Positions 8,099 to 16,621 of a DNA stretch of 64,000 nt are shown piece after piece (the stretch's first letter is position 1; the number at the start of each line of letters is the position of its first letter). Source of the stretch: Duganella margarita (GTDB lineage Bacteria; Pseudomonadota; Gammaproteobacteria; Burkholderiales; Burkholderiaceae_D); NCBI RefSeq assembly GCF_009857535.1, contig NZ_WWCS01000002.1, positions 124,001 through 188,000 on the forward strand, given 5' to 3'. Position numbers and translations under genes: made by a program. The notes beneath the pieces are model-generated. The model was not told the DNA's origin and searched no databases. It was given only the letters and a program-made list of their open reading frames with translations.

Positions 8099-10819
8099 TC
8101 AGAAAGTGTAGGTCATGCGCACGTTGTACGCGCGGCCGATGGCGCTGCCGGCGCTGCTCAGGTAACCATAGGTGTACAAGCTGCTGTTGGTGGCTGGTGG
8201 CGCCACGTTGAACAGATTGGTGATGCCGGCGGTAACCTGGATATTCTTAAAGCCGTTGTAGGTGGTGGTCGCGTTCCACAGCTTGTAGGAATTGATGTTG
8301 CGCCAGTACTGCTTGGCCACCAGATTCTGGTCGGTGTACTTCGAGTTGTAGTTCTGGGTCAGCTGGCTGCTCCAGTTACCCGCCGCCCAGTTCAGTTTCA
8401 GCGTGTGCTTCCAGCGGTAGGTGATGATCGGGAAGCTGGAGGTGGTGCCGTTGCTGGCCAGGCCGAACTGGCCGATGTTCGACACGAACGGGCTGCCGTT
8501 ATACAGCTGGTTGTCGAACTGGGTCAGGTAGGTGCCATCGATCGCCACCTTGAAATCGCCGTAGGCGGTTTTCGGGAAGTTGTACGAACCCGAAACGTCC
8601 ACGCCGGCAGCCTTCTGGCCACCCAGATTCATGATGGTGTTGTTGATGTAGTTGATGGTGCCGTCGGCGTTACGCACGAAATACGATGCGTATTTGACCG
8701 GGTCCAGGAAGTACACCTGCTCTGGCAAGTTGGCCAGCATGTCGGTCATCTTGATGTTCCAGTAGTCGAACGAGACCATCGCGTTCTTCACTGGTTCCAT
8801 CACCACGCCCAGCGTGAAGCCTTTGGACTTCTCTGGTTTCAGGCCGGCGTTGGAGCCGGTCTGTTTAGGCAGCGTGGTGTTGCAGACGGTCGATGCCACA
8901 TAGCCTGGCAGCGCGGTGCCGGTGCCGGCCACGCCTGGCGTGCCGCCCGGGCACAGGACCGGATCGTCCCACTTGGCGGCGGTCAGGCCGGTGGCGCCAG
9001 GCAGACGATAGCCGTAGGCGTCGAACAGCGTCGGTGCGCGGAAGCCGGTGTTGGCCGAACCACGGAACATCAGCTGTTTCGAAGGCTCCCAGCGGAAGCT
9101 GATTTTCGGATTGATGGTGTTACCGAAGTCGCTGAAATGGTCGTCACGCACGGCGGCGTTCAGTTCCAGCGTTTTGGTGACCGGCAGGTTGATCTCGGCG
9201 AACAGCGCGGCGACGTTGCGCTGGCCTTCGCCGTGCGATGGCGTGGCGTTGGCGTAGGTGACTTCGCCGCCGATCGGCAGCTTGGTGTCTTCGGTGGTGT
9301 CGCGGTGCAGGTCAACGCCCACGGCCAGTGCCAGCGAACCGCCCGGCAGTTCCATCAGCGCGCGGCTGACGGTGGCGTCGACGCCGGTGAAGGTCGATTT
9401 CGAGTAGCGGTTCTTGGCGCCGTCCACGCTGATGCTGTCCAGGTAAGCCTTGCCGTCGGCGTCTTGCAGGCCGAATGGATTCAGCTTGCCGTTTTTCAGA
9501 CCGTCCAGCAGGCCCTGGCCTTTGTAGTAGCCGGAGTAGTAGTAGCCGCTGCGCTCGGAGATGCCGATCACCAGGCCGGCCTTGTAGTCCCAGCCTGCAA
9601 GCGTGCCTTCGTCGACCACTGCCAGGCGCTGGTTCAGCTGCACGTCCTTGGTGGTGGCCAGGCCGCCGTCGGCCACTGCCCAGGTCACGGTCAGCGGTGC
9701 GTTGTTCAGGCCTGCCACGGCAGGCACGCCGCCGCTTTTGCCCGGGTACCATTTGCTGGTCGACGGCAGGATGGCAGCGACGCCGTTGACGGCCAGCGCA
9801 TTGGTCGGGTTCTTGGTGCCGAGGATGAACTCTTCGCCGCGCGAGTAATCGACGTAGATGACATGGTCTTCGCTCAGCTGCTTGGAGGCGCGGGTGTAGA
9901 AGGTGACCTGCTGGTTGGCGTACAGCGCGGTGCCGTACTCATTGTTATCCAGTACGCAGGTGCCTTTCTGGCCAACGATCGAGTATGGCGCCAGGCAGCC
10001 GCTGGCCGCATAAGGATTCTGTGCGGTTTTGTTGGTCGGCGTGGTGAAGTTGGCCGGCGTGGCGTTGCCGCCGGTGCCCAGCGACGGCGCGCGACCCAGT
10101 GCGGCCAGCATTTCCGGCGTGCTCAGATAGGCGCGGTCCGACGAGGCCAGGCGGGTGCGCTGGTGCGCGTCCAGCGTGGCGTAGAAGCTCCAGCCGTCGC
10201 GTTGCAGATTGCCCTTGCCCCAGGTGACGGTGGCGCGCTGCTCGTCGCCGCCGCCTTTTTTCTCAGGCTGCACCGCTTGCGCCGTCAGTTGCAGGCCGTC
10301 GTACTGGGTCTTGGTGATGAAGTTGACCACGCCACCGATGGCGTCGGAGCCGTAGATCGAGGAGGCGCCATCGCGCAGGATCTCGACGCGGGCCAGGGCG
10401 CTCATCGGAATCACGTCCAGGTTGGCGTAGCCGTCGGAAATCGCTTCGTTGGCCAGGCGGCGGCCGTTCAGCAGCACCAGGGTGCGGTTTACGCCCAGGC
10501 CGCGCAGGTTGATGTTGGTGCCGGAGCCGGCGTTCGACGGCGCCAGCGATGCCGATTGCGGCAGCGCCATCATCACGTCGGCCAGCGTGGTCATGCCTTG
10601 CTTGACCAGGTCTTCGGCCTTGATGGTGCTGACGGGCAGCGAGGCTTCGTTGGCCACGCGCTTGATGCTCGAACCGGTCACTTCGACGCGGGTCATCGGG
10701 CCTTCGCCGCCGTCCTGGGCGTAGGCGGTGTTGGTCAGGGTGAGGACGGCCAGACTGATTGCGGTGAGCAGCAGGCGCGGTTGGGCGGAACGGTTCTGGA
10801 CCGGGTTCTCGGACTTCAT
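8099..10819 (-). CDS. TonB-dependent outer-membrane receptor
   Basis: This 906-residue protein has a signal peptide (ending Y-A-Q, about residue 35), a plug domain (about 50-180, with R-G-L-G-V-N-R-T, L-L-N-G-R-R and I-E-I-L-R-D-G-A-S-S-I-Y-G-S-D-A-I) and a beta-barrel that ends in an aromatic residue (M-T-Y-T-F), as outer-membrane insertion requires. It is probably the importer of oligogalacturonides or other pectin fragments, inferred from the adjacent pectinases. GGAG stands eight bases before the ATG. The gene has its own strong terminator downstream. The 219-base gap to the GntR gene upstream shows no clear promoter hexamers. Confidence 0.9.
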   Translation of the reverse strand: MKSENPVQNRSAQPRLLLTAISLAVLTLTNTAYAQDGGEGPMTRVEVTGSSIKRVANEASLPVSTIKAEDLVKQGMTTLADVMMALPQSASLAPSNAGSGTNINLRGLGVNRTLVLLNGRRLANEAISDGYANLDVIPMSALARVEILRDGASSIYGSDAIGGVVNFITKTQYDGLQLTAQAVQPEKKGGGDEQRATVTWGKGNLQRDGWSFYATLDAHQRTRLASSDRAYLSTPEMLAALGRAPSLGTGGNATPANFTTPTNKTAQNPYAASGCLAPYSIVGQKGTCVLDNNEYGTALYANQQVTFYTRASKQLSEDHVIYVDYSRGEEFILGTKNPTNALAVNGVAAILPSTSKWYPGKSGGVPAVAGLNNAPLTVTWAVADGGLATTKDVQLNQRLAVVDEGTLAGWDYKAGLVIGISERSGYYYSGYYKGQGLLDGLKNGKLNPFGLQDADGKAYLDSISVDGAKNRYSKSTFTGVDATVSRALMELPGGSLALAVGVDLHRDTTEDTKLPIGGEVTYANATPSHGEGQRNVAALFAEINLPVTKTLELNAAVRDDHFSDFGNTINPKISFRWEPSKQLMFRGSANTGFRAPTLFDAYGYRLPGATGLTAAKWDDPVLCPGGTPGVAGTGTALPGYVASTVCNTTLPKQTGSNAGLKPEKSKGFTLGVVMEPVKNAMVSFDYWNIKMTDMLANLPEQVYFLDPVKYASYFVRNADGTINYINNTIMNLGGQKAAGVDVSGSYNFPKTAYGDFKVAIDGTYLTQFDNQLYNGSPFVSNIGQFGLASNGTTSSFPIITYRWKHTLKLNWAAGNWSSQLTQNYNSKYTDQNLVAKQYWRNINSYKLWNATTTYNGFKNIQVTAGITNLFNVAPPATNSSLYTYGYLSSAGSAIGRAYNVRMTYTF

Positions 10820-11038
10820 GGTGTTGTCTCCTTCGTCTCTTGAATAAAGTTATACGCAGCGCTGAACAGCGCATGCGTGAGTGGAGCACCTCGCGTACTC
10901 CGTGCCGCTGTGACGAGGGCCGCTGTGCAGGGTGCAGAGGGAAGGCCTAGGTCGAGCCGGTCGATAACTTGATTACTTTTTGTGCGGCCGGCTTCGAGGC
11001 CGGTCCTGCGTTACTACGGGTGTTGTAGTTCTGTTCTG

Positions 11039-11743
11039 TTATCCGCGCGAGAAAGTGCGGGTCACGCGTTCCAGGTGGGCGCGCATGGCTTTGCGCGCCG
11101 CCGCCGGATCGTGGTCGGCAATCGCTTCCAGGATGCGGCGATGGTCCTTCAGCGTTTCCTGGCGCAGTTCCTCGGTCTGGAAGTGTTCTTTCAGCTTGTG
11201 CCACAGGCGGCCGCGCTGGTCCCACAAATAGGTCAGCGATCCGACCAGCGCGCTGTTGCCGGTGGCGCGCGCAATGGCCAGGTGGAAGTTGCGGTCGGCC
11301 TGCTCGTTGCTGGAATAGTTGTCGTGGTTTTTTTCCATCTCCACCACCGCCTGCAGGATGGCGTCGATGGCGCTGTCGGTGGCGACGCGGGCGGCGATGG
11401 CGGCGATCTCGGATTCGATCAGGCGGCGCGCGGACAGCACTTCAAAGGGACCGGGACCGGCTTCCGGCAGATCGCTGTCGGCCGGCTCGGGCACGTCGCT
11501 GACGTAGACGCCGGAACCGCCACGCACTTCGATCACGCCGCCCAGCTCCAGCGCGATCAGCGCTTCGCGCAGCGAGGCGCGGCTGACACTGAGCTTGGTG
11601 GCCAGGTCGCGTTCCGACGGCAGGCGCTCGCCGGGGGCGATGTGTTCATTGCGGATGAGTTCCTGGATGCGGTCCGCCACCACACGATAGAGGCGTGGCT
11701 CGTGAGCGGAGTTCTCGACAGGAAGAACGGTCTTTTTCAACAT
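11039..11743 (-). CDS. GntR-family (FadR subfamily) transcription regulator of the pectin locus
   Basis: Residues about 15-85 form a winged helix-turn-helix (Y-R-V-V-A-D-R-I-Q-E, P-G-E-R-L-P-S-E-R-D-L-A, S-R-A-S-L-R-E-A-L). Residues about 110-230 form the all-helical FCD ligand domain, ending D-H-R-R-I-L-E-A-I, A-M-R-A-H-L. FadR-type regulators often sense uronates or similar acids and repress catabolic genes. The gene is divergent from galactarate dehydratase, and the shared 280-base region holds three copies of a TGGTC-A-GACCA type palindrome. Galacturonate, galactarate or a breakdown product is therefore the likely ligand (inference). Confidence 0.88.
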   Translation of the reverse strand: MLKKTVLPVENSAHEPRLYRVVADRIQELIRNEHIAPGERLPSERDLATKLSVSRASLREALIALELGGVIEVRGGSGVYVSDVPEPADSDLPEAGPGPFEVLSARRLIESEIAAIAARVATDSAIDAILQAVVEMEKNHDNYSSNEQADRNFHLAIARATGNSALVGSLTYLWDQRGRLWHKLKEHFQTEELRQETLKDHRRILEAIADHDPAAARKAMRAHLERVTRTFSRG

Positions 11744-11784
11744 TGCTTGTCTCGTTTGTATGCGTGGCTTATTGATTTGCCATC

Positions 11785-11814
11785 TGGTCAGGCCATTCTA
11801 AGGTGGTCAGACCA
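11785..11814. promoter_or_regulatory. Two GntR-type operators before the regulator gene
   Basis: TGGTCAGGCCA (11785-11795, one mismatch) and TGGTCAGACCA (11804-11814, perfect) are spaced 19 bases centre to centre. They lie between the regulator's presumed -10 box and its start codon, which suits autorepression. FadR-type proteins typically bind TNGTNNNACNA-like palindromes, which these fit. Confidence 0.7.
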
Positions 11815-11843
11815 AATGCGCAATGTGGACTAGCCAAATTTAT

Positions 11844-11849
11844 TTTATA
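11844..11849 (-). promoter_or_regulatory. Candidate -10 box (TATAAA) for the GntR regulator gene
   Basis: On the minus strand TATAAA lies in the most AT-rich part of the intergenic region, about 100 bases before the regulator start and about 30 bases before the first operator it would meet. No good -35 hexamer was found. Confidence 0.35.
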
Positions 11850-11975
11850 CTGGCATACTGAATTCATCGAGCGACCGTCTGACCCCCGTGTTTGATAGGC
11901 AAAACCCTAGGAAACATGCGGCATCCAGACTGTGGCGTGCAGGCCACAATCCACCGGATGGCCGGCCAATAACAG

Positions 11976-11992
11976 AAGTGGTCAGACCACTT
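11976..11992. promoter_or_regulatory. 17-bp perfect palindromic operator before galactarate dehydratase
   Basis: AAGTGGTC-A-GACCACTT is a perfect palindrome with the same core as the two sites near the regulator gene. It lies 31 bases before the dehydratase start, where a bound repressor would block transcription. Confidence 0.75.
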
Positions 11993-12023
11993 TACGAGAC
12001 CAAAAAACAACGTAGGAAAGCCC

Positions 12024-13589
12024 ATGACCACACCGACCAGCGCCGCCAATACGCCGCGCTACATCCTCATGCACGACAACGATAACGTTGCGATTGTCGT
12101 CAACGACGGCGGTCTGGCCGCCGGCGCCGTGTTCCCGAATGGCTTGACGCTGCTGGAAGCGGTCCCGCAAGGCCACAAGGTGGCGCTGCGCGACCTGGCC
12201 AAGGGCGACCGCGTGATCCGCTACAACGTCACCATCGGCTTCGCCGCCAAGGATCTGCCGGCCGGCAGCTGGCTGGCCGAGCACAATGTCGAGATGCCGG
12301 CCGCGCGCGAGCTGGAAGGCCTGCCGATCGCCACCATCAAGCCGCCGCCGATGGACCCGCTGGAAGGCTACACCTTCGAGGGCTTCCGCAATCCCGACGG
12401 CAGCGTCGGCACCCGTAACATCCTGGCCATCACCACTACCGTGCAGTGCGTGTCGGGCGTAGTCGAATTTGCGGTGGAGCGCATCAAGAGCGAGCTGCTG
12501 CCGAAGTATCCCAACGTCGACGACGTGGTGGGCCTGGAGCATACCTACGGCTGCGGCGTGGCGATTGACGCGCCGGGCGCGCCGATCCCGATCCGCACCA
12601 TCCGCAATATCGCGCTGAACCCCAACTTTGGCGGCCAGGCGATGGTGGTCAGCCTCGGTTGCGAAAAACTGCAGCCGACGCGCCTGTTCCCGAAAGGTTC
12701 GATTCCGATCCAGAACGCCGGCGGCGCCGATCCGGGCCTGGTGTGTCTGCAGGATGCGCAGCACGTCGGCTTCATGTCGATGATCGACTCGATCATGAAG
12801 CAGGCCGAGAAAAACCTGGCGGAGCTGAACAAGCGCCAGCGCGAAACCGTGCCGGCCTCGGAGCTGGTGGTGGGCGTGCAGTGCGGCGGCAGCGACGCCT
12901 TCTCCGGCGTGACCGCCAATCCGGCCGTGGGCTTTGCCACCGATTTGCTGGTGCGCGCCGGCGCCACCGTGATGTTCTCGGAAGTGACCGAAGTGCGCGA
13001 CGGCATCGACCAGCTGACGTCGCGCGCCACCACGCCGGAAGTGGCCGAGGCCATGATCCGCGAGATGGCCTGGTACGATGCATACCTGACGCGCGGCGGC
13101 GTTGACCGCAGCGCCAACACCACGCCGGGCAACAAGAAGGGCGGCCTGTCGAACATCGTGGAAAAAGCCATGGGCTCGATCGTCAAGTCGGGCAGCTCGC
13201 CGATTTCCGGCGTGCTGTCGCCGGGCGAGAAGCTGACGCAGAAAGGCCTGATCTACGCCGCCACGCCGGCCAGCGATTTCATTTGCGGCACGCTGCAACT
13301 GGCGGCCGGCATGAACCTGCACGTGTTCACCACCGGTCGCGGCACGCCGTACGGCCTGGCCGAAGTGCCGGTGATTAAAGTCGCCACCCGCAACGACCTG
13401 GCCAACCGCTGGCACGACCTGATGGACATCAACGCCGGCCGCATCGCCAGCGGCGAAGCCACCATCGCCGATGTCGGCTGGGAGCTGTTCCAGATGCTGC
13501 TGGACGTCGCTTCCGGCAAAGAGACGTGGGCGGAAAAATGGAAGCTGCATAATGCACTGGTGCTGTTCAACCCGGCCCCAGTGACGTAA
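12024..13589 (+). CDS. garD: Galactarate dehydratase (UxaA/GarD family)
   Basis: By family, the enzyme dehydrates galactarate to 5-keto-4-deoxy-D-glucarate. The 521 residues match the usual GarD length better than altronate dehydratase (about 495). An N-terminal SAF-type domain (about 14-90) is followed by the UxaA core, with [14 protein letters not shown]173-T-Y-G-C-G178, V-S-L-G-C-E and [10 protein letters not shown]. These Cys and His are the probable iron or metal ligands. AGGAAAG precedes the ATG. The next gene is uronate dehydrogenase, whose product becomes galactarate, which supports GarD over UxaA. The enzyme that consumes the product (aldolase or KdgD-type dehydratase) is not in the window. 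Confidence 0.82.
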   Translation: MTTPTSAANTPRYILMHDNDNVAIVVNDGGLAAGAVFPNGLTLLEAVPQGHKVALRDLAKGDRVIRYNVTIGFAAKDLPAGSWLAEHNVEMPAARELEGLPIATIKPPPMDPLEGYTFEGFRNPDGSVGTRNILAITTTVQCVSGVVEFAVERIKSELLPKYPNVDDVVGLEHTYGCGVAIDAPGAPIPIRTIRNIALNPNFGGQAMVVSLGCEKLQPTRLFPKGSIPIQNAGGADPGLVCLQDAQHVGFMSMIDSIMKQAEKNLAELNKRQRETVPASELVVGVQCGGSDAFSGVTANPAVGFATDLLVRAGATVMFSEVTEVRDGIDQLTSRATTPEVAEAMIREMAWYDAYLTRGGVDRSANTTPGNKKGGLSNIVEKAMGSIVKSGSSPISGVLSPGEKLTQKGLIYAATPASDFICGTLQLAAGMNLHVFTTGRGTPYGLAEVPVIKVATRNDLANRWHDLMDINAGRIASGEATIADVGWELFQMLLDVASGKETWAEKWKLHNALVLFNPAPVT

Positions 13590-13594
13590 GCGCC

Positions 13595-13670
13595 GTCATT
13601 CCCGCTCAGGCGGGAATCCATAGAACGCATCATCACAATCAGCATGGATTCCCGCGTGCGCGGGAACGAC
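13595..13670. repeat. REP-like pair of inverted hairpins
   Basis: A left unit (13595-13621: GTCATTCCCGC, spacer, GCGGGAATCCAT) and a right unit (13644-13670: ATGGATTCCCGC, spacer, GCGGGAACGAC) face each other across 22 bases. Each folds alone and the pair is also inverted as a whole. The same arrangement recurs at 52472-52535. It sits between garD and udh, where such elements usually stabilise mRNA ends or separate expression levels. Confidence 0.85.
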
Positions 13671-13689
13671 GACATATAACGGAGACATT

Positions 13690-14496
13690 ATGAGCAAGCC
13701 ATTTAAACGACTGCTGCTGACCGGCGCCGCCGGCGGCCTCGGTAAAGTTCTGCGCGACCGCATCAAGCCGTGGGCTGATGTGGTGGTGCTGTCGGACATC
13801 GCCGATCTGGGCGAAGCGCGCGAGGGCGAGGAAATCGTCGTCTGCGATCTGGGCGACAAAGCGGCTGTCATGAAGATGATGGAAGGCGTGGAGGCGGTGC
13901 TGCACTTCGGCGGCATCTCGACCGAGAACACCTTCGAGAACATCCTGCACGCGAACATCCTGGGCACCGCCAATATCTACGAGGCGGCGCACAAGCTGGG
14001 CGTCAAGCGCATCGTGTTCGCCAGCTCGAACCACACCGTGGGCTTCTACCGCAACACCGACTACATCGACGCTACCGCGCCGACGCGTCCGGATTCGTTC
14101 TATGGCGTCAGCAAGTGCTTCGGCGAGCAGCTGGCCAGCTACTACTGGGACCGCACTGGCCTTGAGACCGTGAGCCTGCGCATCGGCTCCTCGTTCCCGG
14201 AACCGAAGGACCGCCGCATGATGGTGACCTGGCTGAGTTACGACGATCTGGTGGAAGCGCTGCGCCAGTCGCTGTTCGCCACCCGCGTGGGCTTTACCAT
14301 TTTGTTCGGCATGTCGAACAACGACGTGGCGTGGTGGGACAACAGCAAGGCGGCGCACCTGGGGTACAAGCCGAAGGACAGCTCGTCGCAGTTTGACGCC
14401 AGCTTCCCGGACAGCGGCCAGTATCCGGACCAGAATGCGTCCGTGACCTATCACGGCGGCGCGTTTGCACTGGCCGAAGTGCGCTACAAAGACTAG
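13690..14496 (+). CDS. udh: Uronate dehydrogenase
   Basis: This 268-residue short-chain dehydrogenase/epimerase-type protein has G12-A-A-G-G-L-G18 for NAD binding, the catalytic Y138-G-V-S-K142, and the family-specific stretches V-F-A-S-S-N-H-T-V-G and N-D-V-A-W-W-D-N-S. From memory these resemble the characterised Agrobacterium uronate dehydrogenase. It oxidises galacturonate (or glucuronate) to the aldaro-lactone in the cytoplasm, the first step of the oxidative pathway. CGGAGA precedes the ATG. A lactonase is not seen nearby, though the lactone can also open spontaneously. Its stop overlaps the converging regulator gene by four bases. Confidence 0.88.
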   Translation: MSKPFKRLLLTGAAGGLGKVLRDRIKPWADVVVLSDIADLGEAREGEEIVVCDLGDKAAVMKMMEGVEAVLHFGGISTENTFENILHANILGTANIYEAAHKLGVKRIVFASSNHTVGFYRNTDYIDATAPTRPDSFYGVSKCFGEQLASYYWDRTGLETVSLRIGSSFPEPKDRRMMVTWLSYDDLVEALRQSLFATRVGFTILFGMSNNDVAWWDNSKAAHLGYKPKDSSSQFDASFPDSGQYPDQNASVTYHGGAFALAEVRYKD

Positions 14497-15491
14497 TCGC
14501 GCGCGGCGGCGCCGTGGCCGGAGAAGCGGCTGCGGTACTGCCCGGGGCTGACGCCCAGCTGGCGCTGGAACACGCGCCGCAAATTCTGTTCTTCCACATA
14601 CCCGGTATTGGCCGCGATGGTTTTTAGCGGCAGCGCGGTCTTTTCCAATGCGCGGCAGGCGGCTTCCAGCCGCATCGCTTCCACCATCTTGGCAGGCGTG
14701 CGTCCCAGCTGGCCGGCGTAACTGCGGGCGAAGGTGCGCGGCGTCATGCCGGCTTGTTCGGCCAGCCGCTCCACCGTCAGGTTCTCGTGCAGGTTGGCGG
14801 CGACCCAGGTGTGCAGATCGTCAAAGCGTCCGCCTTCCTGCGATTGCGCCGCCAGCGGCACGCTGAATTGCGACTGGCCGCCGGAGCGCTTGATGAACAT
14901 CACCATCTGCCGCGCGGTTTCGATGGCGACCTGGTGGCCATAGTCTTCTTCGATCAGCGCCAGCGTCAGGTCGATGCCGGCGCTGACGCCGGCCGAGGTC
15001 CATACCGCGCCATCCTTGATGAAGATTTTGTCTGCGTCGATGTCCACTTGCGGATGCAGCTTGCGCAGGCGGTCCACCCATTCCCAGTGCGTGGCGGCGC
15101 GCTTGCCTTGCAGTTGTCCGGCGGCGGCCAGCAGGAAGGCGCCGGTGCACACGGAGCATAGCCGCCGTACGCGCGGCGCCTGCTGCGCGATCCAGTTGAC
15201 CAGTGCCGATGGCGCGTAGAATTCCTGGCCCTTGCAGCCGCCCGGTGCGATCAGCGTGTCGATGGGCTGATCGTTCAACGAGGCGATGGAGACCGTCATC
15301 ACCGGCAGTCCGGCGCTGGTGGTGATCAAGCCGCCGCTGCCGGAAGCGACGATGGCTTCGTACAGCGGCGCGCCGTTGCCGCTATGGCGCTTGCTGGCGG
15401 TGGACAGTGCTTGCAGCGGGCCGCTCAGGTCCAGCAGATTCATGTCGTCATAGGCCAGCAGGACGACGCGCAGGGTGGTATGGGCTTTCAT
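14493..15491 (-). CDS. GlxA-family AraC-type transcription regulator
   Basis: The protein has an N-terminal DJ-1/PfpI-like domain (about 8-190, with the nucleophile-elbow Cys at S-V-C115-T-G-A-F) and a C-terminal AraC double helix-turn-helix (about 230-325, with L-A-E-Q-A-G-M-T-P-R-T-F-A-R and F-Q-R-Q-L-G-V-S-P-G-Q-Y-R). The start is set at 15491, giving 332 residues: this ATG overlaps the upstream stop as ATGA, while the longer frame adds an arginine-rich out-of-family extension. Regulators of this type respond to small nitrogen or carbon metabolites. Its target is not evident, but coupling to the exported DJ-1 protein suggests a joint role. Confidence 0.85.
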   Translation of the reverse strand: MKAHTTLRVVLLAYDDMNLLDLSGPLQALSTASKRHSGNGAPLYEAIVASGSGGLITTSAGLPVMTVSIASLNDQPIDTLIAPGGCKGQEFYAPSALVNWIAQQAPRVRRLCSVCTGAFLLAAAGQLQGKRAATHWEWVDRLRKLHPQVDIDADKIFIKDGAVWTSAGVSAGIDLTLALIEEDYGHQVAIETARQMVMFIKRSGGQSQFSVPLAAQSQEGGRFDDLHTWVAANLHENLTVERLAEQAGMTPRTFARSYAGQLGRTPAKMVEAMRLEAACRALEKTALPLKTIAANTGYVEEQNLRRVFQRQLGVSPGQYRSRFSGHGAAARD

Positions 15492-16555
15492 CGGTAGGAA
15501 GGATACTCCAGTTCCAGCGCGACCAGGAAGGCGGTGCGGCGGCCGTAGCGCTGCGCCAGTTCTTCCAGCGCGCGGTCCAGCGCCTGGCCCGGCAGGACAG
15601 CGGCGGTTGCCGGCAGTGCTGGTGGCGCGTCGGCGTCGGTGGCGGCGTAGTCGGGCAGGATGGTCAGGCCGTGTTGCGATGACAGTGCAGTGGTGGAGGC
15701 GGCAACCGTGTAGACCTGGCTGCGCTTGGAACGTGCCCACGCGTCCGCCGTGAAAGCCAGCGAAACTTCATCCACGCCCGGCGCAACCGTGATGCCGATC
15801 CGTTCCGCCGAATGGAACCATTGGTTGGTGTAGCCGGTGAGGTAAGCGCCGAGATTGACGCCCAGTCTTGGATGGAATATGTCGCTGTTGTGCATCGTGC
15901 TCCAGTCGCTGACGCCGATGTCGCGTGCAACGGCGCTGGCGCGGGCGTTGCCGGCGATAGCTTCCACCAGCGCCAGTGCGGTCGGCATGGCGGCGCTGAC
16001 GCCGGCGCTGGAGATGACGCGGCCATCGGCAACGTAGCGCACGTTAGATAGCCATTCCGTGTCGGGATAATGCTCGCGGCGATAGTCGCCGGTGGCCCAG
16101 TGCGCGGTGGCGCGGCGGCCCTTGAACAAGCCTGCATTGGCTACCACCAGCGCGCCGTCGCAGATGCTGACGATGGTGGCGCCCTTGGCGCCTTGCGACG
16201 CCACCCAGGCTACCAGCGTGGCGTCGTTTGGTTTGACGACAGCCGGCACAATGACGTAGTCGGCGCCATCCGGAAAGCGGGCGTCGAAGGTGGCGATGGT
16301 GTCTTGCGTTTGAATGCGCAGCGCGGGCTTCATCGTCATCGGGCCGGACTGCGTGGCGACGGCGATGACCTGCGCGGAGCCAGAGCGCGCCAGCACGCCG
16401 TAGGGAATCGCAAAGTCGGTCAGCTCGGTGCCGCCGTTGTAGCCGACGACAGCGACGACCGGCTGCGCGCGTGCATGCAGGTTCGAATAGGTTGGAATCT
16501 CGCCGGCGACGGCGAGGCGGCAGAACAGCAGGAGGGAGAGGAGTAATGATCGCAT
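15488..16555 (-). CDS. Exported DJ-1/PfpI-like protein with C-terminal extension
   Basis: The 355-residue product begins with a clear signal peptide (M-R-S-L-L-L-S-L-L-L-F, cleavage near A-V-A-G) if started at 16555; the longer frame to 16606 would bury it. The body (about 30-200) is a DJ-1/PfpI fold with S-I-C132-D-G-A-L as nucleophile elbow. About 150 further residues contain D-I-F-H-P-R-L-G and R-I-G-I-T-V-A-P-G-V-D-E-V and match nothing I recognise. It shares the fold with the AraC regulator it overlaps by four bases, so the pair may derive from duplication or sense the same compound in two compartments. No enzyme activity can be assigned. Confidence 0.75.
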   Translation of the reverse strand: MRSLLLSLLLFCRLAVAGEIPTYSNLHARAQPVVAVVGYNGGTELTDFAIPYGVLARSGSAQVIAVATQSGPMTMKPALRIQTQDTIATFDARFPDGADYVIVPAVVKPNDATLVAWVASQGAKGATIVSICDGALVVANAGLFKGRRATAHWATGDYRREHYPDTEWLSNVRYVADGRVISSAGVSAAMPTALALVEAIAGNARASAVARDIGVSDWSTMHNSDIFHPRLGVNLGAYLTGYTNQWFHSAERIGITVAPGVDEVSLAFTADAWARSKRSQVYTVAASTTALSSQHGLTILPDYAATDADAPPALPATAAVLPGQALDRALEELAQRYGRRTAFLVALELEYPSYR

Positions 16556-16621
16556 GCGGTCATTATCTTCACCCTCCGATGCGGGGGAATGACATAAAAC
16601 AGTCAATTCCTGCCAGCGCTG

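Noticed and set aside
7469..10843. 1124-codon plus-strand frame opposite the TonB receptor and CE12 genes
   Set aside because: It is the antisense shadow of GC-rich coding sequence. The minus strand has signal peptides, plug and barrel motifs and a matching terminator.
10995..11013. GC-rich hairpin GCCGG/CCGGC after the GntR gene as an intrinsic terminator
   Set aside because: On the minus strand the stem is followed by A-rich, not T-rich, sequence, so it does not fit an intrinsic terminator.
11865..11890. GTCTGACCCCC near the GntR operators as a fourth operator or a copy of the 27079 palindrome
   Set aside because: It has only one half-site and no inverted partner at a suitable distance.
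16565..16596. GTCATTCCCCCGC-like string as a third REP unit
   Set aside because: Only one half matches the family and the complementary arm is degraded; too weak to call.
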